This document shows, in pieces, positions 60,243-64,000 of a stretch of DNA of 64,000 nucleotides; position 1 is the stretch's first letter, and the number at the start of each line of letters is the position of its first letter. The stretch covers positions 1-64,000 of the forward strand of contig NZ_NSFT01000001.1 in NCBI RefSeq assembly GCF_002294725.1. The letters run 5' to 3'. The notes under the pieces are model-generated. The model ran no database searches. It had not been told where the DNA came from and was given only the letters and a program-made list of their open reading frames with translations. Position numbers and translations under genes: made by a program. The DNA comes from Mesorhizobium sp. WSM4313. Its GTDB lineage: Bacteria > Pseudomonadota > Alphaproteobacteria > Rhizobiales > Rhizobiaceae.

Positions 60243-61145
60243 ATGGCGCGCAATTACTTGCTTTACGATGTGTTTACCACCGAAAGGCTGGCTGGAAATC
60301 CGCTTGCGGTGGTGCTGGACAGCGACGGGCTCGACACTGCCGGCATGCAGGCGATCGCACGTGAATTCAATCTGTCTGAGACAGTGTTCGTGCTGCCTCC
60401 CGACAATCCGAAGCATCGCAACCGCATACGCATCTTCACGCCCGACTATGAGATGCCTTTCGCGGGGCATCCGACGGTCGGCTCGGCGATCGCGCTGGCC
60501 GAACTCGCTGGCGAGGCCGCCGGCATTTTCGTGCTGGAGGAGAATATCGGGCCGGTGCGTTGCGCGGTGAGCAAGCATGATGGCTCGACATTCGCTGAGT
60601 TCGACTTGGCGAAACTGCCGGAACCGCTGGAGCTCAAGGCTGACCCGGACGCGATCGGCGCGGCGCTCGGCCTTGCCCCGCACGAGATCGGCTTTGAGAA
60701 TCACCGCGTCGCCTTCTGGTCGGCCGGCGTGCCTTATGTGACGATTCCCGTTGCCGGCCTGGAGGAGGCGGCCAAGATCCGGCTCGACAACCAGGCGTGG
60801 TCGGAATTGGCGCCGCGCAAGAGCGAATGGGCCTTCGCCAGCCCCTATGTCTATTGCCGCGAGACGGTGCATCACGACAGCGCCTTCCATGCCCGCATGA
60901 TCGTGCCCGGCACGCCTTCCTATGAGGACCCGGCGACCGGTTCGGCCGCGGCCGCCTTTGCCGGCGCCATCATGCATTTCGACGCCCCGACCGACGGCAT
61001 CTCGCAGCTCTGGATCGAGCAGGGGCTGGAAATGGGCCGGCCGTCGCGCATCCGGCTCGAGCTCAATGTCGATGGCGGGAAACTGGCCTCCGCGCGCATT
61101 GGCGGCCACGCGGTCAAGGTGGCTGAAGGCAAGCTATTTGTGTGA
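60243..61145 (+). CDS. PhzF-family isomerase/epimerase-like protein
   Basis: This 300-residue protein has the PhzF/diaminopimelate-epimerase-like twin fold. The N-terminal catalytic segment is FNLSETVFVLPP with glutamate E46. The motif MPFAGHPTVGSAIAL is conserved, as is EDPATGSAAAAFAGAI in the second half. Most family members are uncharacterised isomerases. The ATG at 60243 is preferred over one 48 bases upstream. It is divergent from the MacA-like gene. Confidence 0.88.
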   Translation: MARNYLLYDVFTTERLAGNPLAVVLDSDGLDTAGMQAIAREFNLSETVFVLPPDNPKHRNRIRIFTPDYEMPFAGHPTVGSAIALAELAGEAAGIFVLEENIGPVRCAVSKHDGSTFAEFDLAKLPEPLELKADPDAIGAALGLAPHEIGFENHRVAFWSAGVPYVTIPVAGLEEAAKIRLDNQAWSELAPRKSEWAFASPYVYCRETVHHDSAFHARMIVPGTPSYEDPATGSAAAAFAGAIMHFDAPTDGISQLWIEQGLEMGRPSRIRLELNVDGGKLASARIGGHAVKVAEGKLFV

Positions 61146-61167
61146 CACCTGCGGGCTTTTTTGGCAG

Positions 61168-61214
61168 GCATGATCTTTTCCCGAAAAACCGGAATCCACT
61201 TTTCGCGATCATGC
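61168..61214. repeat. Intergenic palindromic repeat (GCATGATC...GATCATGC)
   Basis: Ends GCATGATC and GATCATGC enclose CCCGAAAAACCGG. It is related to the elements at 14543-14587 and 48364-48408. It lies between phzF and tRNA-Lys and may aid termination of phzF. Confidence 0.6.
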
Positions 61215-61308
61215 CGTGTCGATTTGTCGGGAAATGATCCGGCAGGGCCTAGACACAGCCGAAAGCGGCGGCTATATGCGCCGCCGACGCTGAGTTTTCC
61301 GGCGGTGT

Positions 61309-61384
<76 letters not shown>

Positions 61385-61496
61385 AATTTCTCTTAAAAAT
61401 CAATCGGATATCGTTTCGTATCTGAAACAGTTGAACCGGATTTTTCGGCTCGGCTAACCGGCGGCTAACAATTTCGTGATCGGGGAGGGATCTGAA

Positions 61497-61736
61497 ATGA
61501 AGGCGCTTAAGGCGGTTTGGATCGTCGGACTGCTCAGCAGTCTCGGTGGTTGCTCAAACAGCGAACCTCGCTACCAGGTCTCCGAAGGTTCGATTGCGAC
61601 CTATCTGAATCCCAACCAATCGCAGCCTACGACGATATTGCTTGATCGGCAAACGGCCAAGAGCTGGTATCTGACGCGTACCGGCTCTGGCGAGATCATT
61701 TGGTTTGAGATCGCCGAGCCTTTAGGTGCAAAGTAG
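61497..61736 (+). CDS. Small predicted lipoprotein
   Basis: This 79-residue protein has a signal peptide ending in a lipobox LGGC (C19), so it should be lipid-anchored. The mature part (NSEPRYQVSEGSIATYLNPNQ...) is short and soluble. No family is recognised. The ATG at 61497 follows GGGGAGG. Confidence 0.65.
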   Translation: MKALKAVWIVGLLSSLGGCSNSEPRYQVSEGSIATYLNPNQSQPTTILLDRQTAKSWYLTRTGSGEIIWFEIAEPLGAK

Positions 61737-61823
61737 CCCGCCACCGTGAGGCAGCGGCACGGCGAATTAACCAAGGTTGACCTTATCCGGGAACATCGAC
61801 GCTTAACATTTGTTAGGGGGAGC

Positions 61824-61928
61824 ATGACCATGCCGCCCCCGCCGCCGCGCATGTTGGCCCTTGCAATTCTGCTTCAGATAGCCTTGCGCGTGCATCTGGA
61901 CTCTCAGCAAGCACCGGCCAAGAAATAG
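61824..61928 (+). CDS. Possible small protein, 34 residues
   Basis: A short frame begins MTMPPPPPRMLALAILLQIAL with AGGGGGAG upstream. It has one short hydrophobic stretch. The ribosome binding site is good, but there is no homology clue. The rest of 61737-62110 shows no gene. Confidence 0.3.
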   Translation: MTMPPPPPRMLALAILLQIALRVHLDSQQAPAKK

Positions 61929-62110
61929 GCCCCGGAAGCCGAAGTGCCCGCTACGTTGCCGCAGCGAGCGCCTCCAGTCCGCACATGTGGTTTCAATGCT
62001 TGGTGGCTGACATCGCCTCCGCATGCCCAAGAGAATCCTCTTTCTTGCAATCTGCGTCGACCCTGCGACTATCGGTAGGTCCACGGGAATGGACGCGACG
62101 GGAGGGTTTG

Positions 62111-62428
62111 ATGGTCGGTTTTAGGGAGACGCTCACGCACGAGGCCGGCGAGTTGGCTTTCGCCGAGGAAAGGCGGGCCGCAGCATTACGTCGCAAGCTC
62201 GCCCTTCACGATGAAACTGGGGCAAAGCTAAAATCCGACGTGGATCACGCTGCCTCTGCGGCGGCCCGTATTCATAGATATCAGCCCGTCATTGACGAGA
62301 CGCCACAATGCCCGCACTGCTGGATATTGCGAGCAAAGAAGGAGCCATTGAGCAATCAAGAGAGCGGCGGCAAAAACGATTTGTTCAAGTGCCGCGAATG
62401 CGGGTACGAGGTGCCCTTGGAGCCTTGA
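62111..62428 (+). CDS. Small zinc-ribbon protein
   Basis: This 105-residue protein has a charged helical N-terminus (EAGELAFAEERRAAALRRKLAL) and a C-terminal zinc ribbon with CPHC (67-70) and CREC (94-97) about 24 residues apart. Its role is unknown; such proteins may bind nucleic acid. The ATG at 62111 has GGGAGGG upstream. A hairpin follows its stop. Confidence 0.65.
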   Translation: MVGFRETLTHEAGELAFAEERRAAALRRKLALHDETGAKLKSDVDHAASAAARIHRYQPVIDETPQCPHCWILRAKKEPLSNQESGGKNDLFKCRECGYEVPLEP

Positions 62429-62429
62429 G

Positions 62430-62455
62430 GGCCCGGAAGCCGAAACCTCCGGGCC
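62430..62455 (+). terminator. Hairpin after zinc-ribbon gene
   Basis: An 8-bp stem GGCCCGGA / TCCGGGCC with a 10-nt loop begins 2 bp after the stop codon. No T run follows. Confidence 0.45.
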
Positions 62456-62483
62456 ACCGTTTCGCGTGCGGAATGATCAGTGC

Positions 62484-62669
62484 TTATTGGATGCAAGAAC
62501 CGTGGGGGTATCGCTCACGGTCGTAGTGCCAATGCGAAACCAACATCAACCCCTCGTCCGCCCGAAGAGGGATCATGCCGAAATTGTTGCGGTAGGCGTG
62601 GTGGAACGGGATGACGATCATGTCTTCCCTGGGCTCTGTCGCCGCTGACAGCAGGTCGAGCGTGCTCAT
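62484..62669 (-). CDS. Hypothetical protein, 61 residues
   Basis: This short soluble protein (MSTLDLLSAATEPREDMIVIPFHH...) overlaps the preceding gene in ATGA, which supports translation. No family is recognised. It is the last of three minus-strand genes that start at 63516. Confidence 0.5.
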   Translation of the reverse strand: MSTLDLLSAATEPREDMIVIPFHHAYRNNFGMIPLRADEGLMLVSHWHYDRERYPHGSCIQ

Positions 62670-63079
62670 ACCGGCACCAGTACACAGAAATTCGCCAGCG
62701 CGTCCGCGTCGGCGATGCCGGCTTCTGCCTCGTCATGCTCGCGATCGTCATCCACCTCGCGCTCATGATCACCAGCGGCGCCGTCGGCCCAATGCTCTTG
62801 ATTGTAGTTGAAGTTTGGAGCGCCGAGCGTCGGTTCTGCGGTGCCGTCGTCTTCGTCATCGCTGTTATCCTGCTCGCGATCGTCATTGTCGCCAGACCAG
62901 CCAGATAGATAGGGCTCAGCATCGGCGTCGTCCTCCAGGTCGCAATCGGCTTCCATGAGGTCCAGCGCGGTGATCAGCGCCATGGACTGGTCGAGCAGCT
63001 CGTTAACGCGTGCCTCGATCGCCTGCCGCCAGGTGCGCGGATCCATGCCGGCGGGCATCCCGAATGGCAGCGCGTTCAT
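62666..63079 (-). CDS. Hypothetical acidic protein, 137 residues
   Basis: This is a soluble protein with a helical start (MDPRTWRQAIEARVNELLDQSMALITALDLMEADCDLEDD) and a very acidic Asp/Glu-rich centre, including DNDDREQDNSDDEDDG. No family is recognised. It overlaps both neighbours by 4 bp (ATGA type), so the three genes form a coupled operon. Confidence 0.6.
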   Translation of the reverse strand: MNALPFGMPAGMDPRTWRQAIEARVNELLDQSMALITALDLMEADCDLEDDADAEPYLSGWSGDNDDREQDNSDDEDDGTAEPTLGAPNFNYNQEHWADGAAGDHEREVDDDREHDEAEAGIADADALANFCVLVPV

Positions 63080-63516
63080 GACGGCATCCCTTCAAGATAG
63101 GCCAGCGCCGCGGCAACCAGCGGCGGCACCGTCGGCGAGGCAGCAAACGAGCTCATCTCGTCCAGGACAAGCCGCAGGGCCTCGATGGCACCCTGCCTTG
63201 ATGCCGCCGGCCGCTCCCATTCCTCGATGACGGCCATCGGCGGCCCATACGACACCTCTGCGTAGGCCTCCGCTTCATCGTCATCCTCCGGGGCGTTCCG
63301 ATTGAAATCTTCAAGGCCGGCGCGTAAGGCGGCGATCGCATCGATCAGCGGATCTTTGACGGGAACAGCGCGCGGTGCCGCCACAGCGCCACCAGTGGCA
63401 GGCAGTGAGGCAATCCCGGCCAGGATGAGCCGGCGGGAAAATCGTCCGGTGATGATGTGCATTCCCTCGGCGCCGGGCATAGCTTCGCCGGCGGCCGGAA
63501 TACGGGTGTTCGGCAT
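63076..63516 (-). CDS. Hypothetical protein with twin-arginine-like signal
   Basis: This 146-residue protein contains GRFSRRLILAGIASLPATGGAVAAP (about 24-48), a twin-arginine or Sec-like export signal placed after an extra 23 residues. The remainder is helical and acidic. No family is recognised. The ATG at 63516 has GGAG upstream; an ATG at 63555 is inside the operator. It is divergent from the XRE gene across two operator-like palindromes. Confidence 0.6.
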   Translation of the reverse strand: MPNTRIPAAGEAMPGAEGMHIITGRFSRRLILAGIASLPATGGAVAAPRAVPVKDPLIDAIAALRAGLEDFNRNAPEDDDEAEAYAEVSYGPPMAVIEEWERPAASRQGAIEALRLVLDEMSSFAASPTVPPLVAAALAYLEGMPS

Positions 63517-63530
63517 GGTGGTGCTCCAAA

Positions 63531-63604
63531 TGGTGATATTTACACCATTAAGCATATTGTTATCACCGATTTGCTGTCAATGGCTTATGGTGATAAAAGC
63601 ACCA
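63531..63604. promoter_or_regulatory. Pair of TGGTG-N7-CACCA operators
   Basis: Two sites share perfect arms TGGTG and CACCA with 7-nt spacers: 63531-63547 and 63588-63604, the second touching the XRE ATG (63606). A third half-site (ATCACC) lies between. The centre-to-centre distance is 57 bp. They are candidates for binding the XRE protein and controlling both directions. Confidence 0.6.
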
Positions 63605-63605
63605 C

Positions 63606-63830
63606 ATGAAGCCAGTTCAATGCCGCATGGGGCGTGCAGCCCTCAATTGGAGCACCCTCGACCTTGCCAAGGCGGCAGGCGTCGGAGGCAATACGGTCAA
63701 TAGGTTCGAAGCAGGCCAGGATGCTCGGGTCAGCAGCGTGGACAAGATGCGCGCGGCCCTCGAGTCCGCCGGCGTCGAGTTCATCCCAGAAAACGGCGGC
63801 GGCGCTGGTGTGAGGCTGCGGAAGCCATGA
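63606..63830 (+). CDS. XRE-like helix-turn-helix regulator, small
   Basis: This 74-residue protein has an HTH region (LNWSTLDLAKAAGVGGNTVNRFEAGQDARVSSVDKMRAALESAGVEFI), typical of tiny XRE-like regulators with an "AGVEFIPENGGGAGVRLR" end. Two palindromic sites lie just upstream, one adjoining its ATG, so autoregulation is likely. It may control the minus-strand operon that begins at 63516. Confidence 0.75.
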   Translation: MKPVQCRMGRAALNWSTLDLAKAAGVGGNTVNRFEAGQDARVSSVDKMRAALESAGVEFIPENGGGAGVRLRKP

Positions 63831-63939
63831 TGAGCCGGACGGTCGTCTGGATTGCCCTGATTGCTGGTTAGCTGTGAAAAGCGGGAAGAGCGACCTTCCT
63901 CGCTTGATCTCAAGCAAGTCCTTGCGGATCGTCTAAAGT

Positions 63940-64000
63940 ATGGCGATTCGATATCCTGTTGGTCCAAAGACGCTCGTACTTTGCGATTATGCTATGGGCG
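63940..64000 (+). CDS. PemK/MazF-like toxin, partial (5' end)
   Basis: The last 61 bases encode MAIRYPVGPKTLVLCDYAMG, open to the window edge. The segment PVGPKTLVLCDY recalls the N-terminus of PemK/MazF-type proteins in rhizobia. No antitoxin frame is evident just upstream; the XRE gene is not a typical partner. With only 20 residues the call is tentative. Confidence 0.35.
   Translation, partial: MAIRYPVGPKTLVLCDYAMG

Noticed and set aside
63831..63939. Antitoxin partner just before the PemK-like start
   Set aside because: The only short frame there (about 20 residues from a GTG) has no antitoxin features.

Overview
The window looks like chromosome of a Mesorhizobium-type member of the Hyphomicrobiales (Alphaproteobacteria). 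The support is the high GC content, a circularly permuted two-piece tmRNA with a rhizobial-type tag (ANDNYAEARLAA), and a conserved rhizobial gene backbone (thyA, folA, hflK-hflC-DUF2065-degP, serB, miaA, ilvBN, pdxJ, ilvC). Species assignment is inference. Most of the sequence is protein-coding core genome with short accessory insertions. The large antisense ORFs are by-products of GC-rich codon use.

Layout. 0.35-6.5 kb: a MarR regulator facing an atypical CLC chloride protein; RHH, DUF4169 and SspB (ClpXP adaptor) genes; a TetR regulator divergent from a Bcr/CflA-type MFS pump; and an AAA ATPase. 6.6-14.4 kb: permuted tmRNA, DUF2853, thyA, a decayed molbindin gene, modABC with a short ModE-like regulator and two Mo-box-like sites, cobF, a DUF4424 protein and folA. 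14.6-21.9 kb: hflK-hflC-DUF2065-degP, an acetyltransferase, serB opposite miaA, and a GGDEF protein. 22-30.4 kb: HerA-type ATPase, an autoregulated-looking XRE/cupin gene, GNAT, a LysR regulator divergent from a dioxygenase/HD-oxygenase pair that resembles TmpA/TmpB (organophosphonate C-P bond cleavage), an FMO-like monooxygenase and a truncated AcoR-type regulator. 30.5-38.6 kb: an attenuator-controlled ilvBN operon, a LysE exporter and an RND efflux pair. 38.7-43.1 kb: cobalt-type nitrile hydratase (alpha, beta, accessory), a RecD/Dda-like helicase, a SpoIIAA-like protein and pdxJ. 43.1-47.1 kb: tandem kup potassium transporters whose 3' thirds are nearly identical. 47.3-54.8 kb: quinone-reductase-like SDR, HxlR, FAD monooxygenase, GST and Rieske genes with a MarR regulator and three palindromic operators, TetR, ilvC with a tandemly repeated 3' end, PilZ and BA14K proteins. 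55-61.1 kb: nuclease-fold protein, Nudix protein, MacAB-like tripartite exporter and a PhzF protein. 61.3-64 kb: tRNA-Lys(CTT) followed by small accessory genes, a self-regulated-looking XRE gene and the start of a PemK-like toxin gene.

Functional links. SspB and tmRNA serve the same ribosome-rescue and ClpXP degradation route, and HflKC modulates FtsH. thyA and folA form the dTMP/folate cycle. ModABC, the ModE-like protein and the molbindin remnant concern molybdate. ilvB, ilvN and ilvC supply the first two steps of branched-chain amino acid synthesis. The LysR-TmpA-TmpB-like block is the best candidate for a specialised catabolic system. Dispersed palindromic repeats sit in several intergenic gaps, and three share one architecture with long inverted ends.
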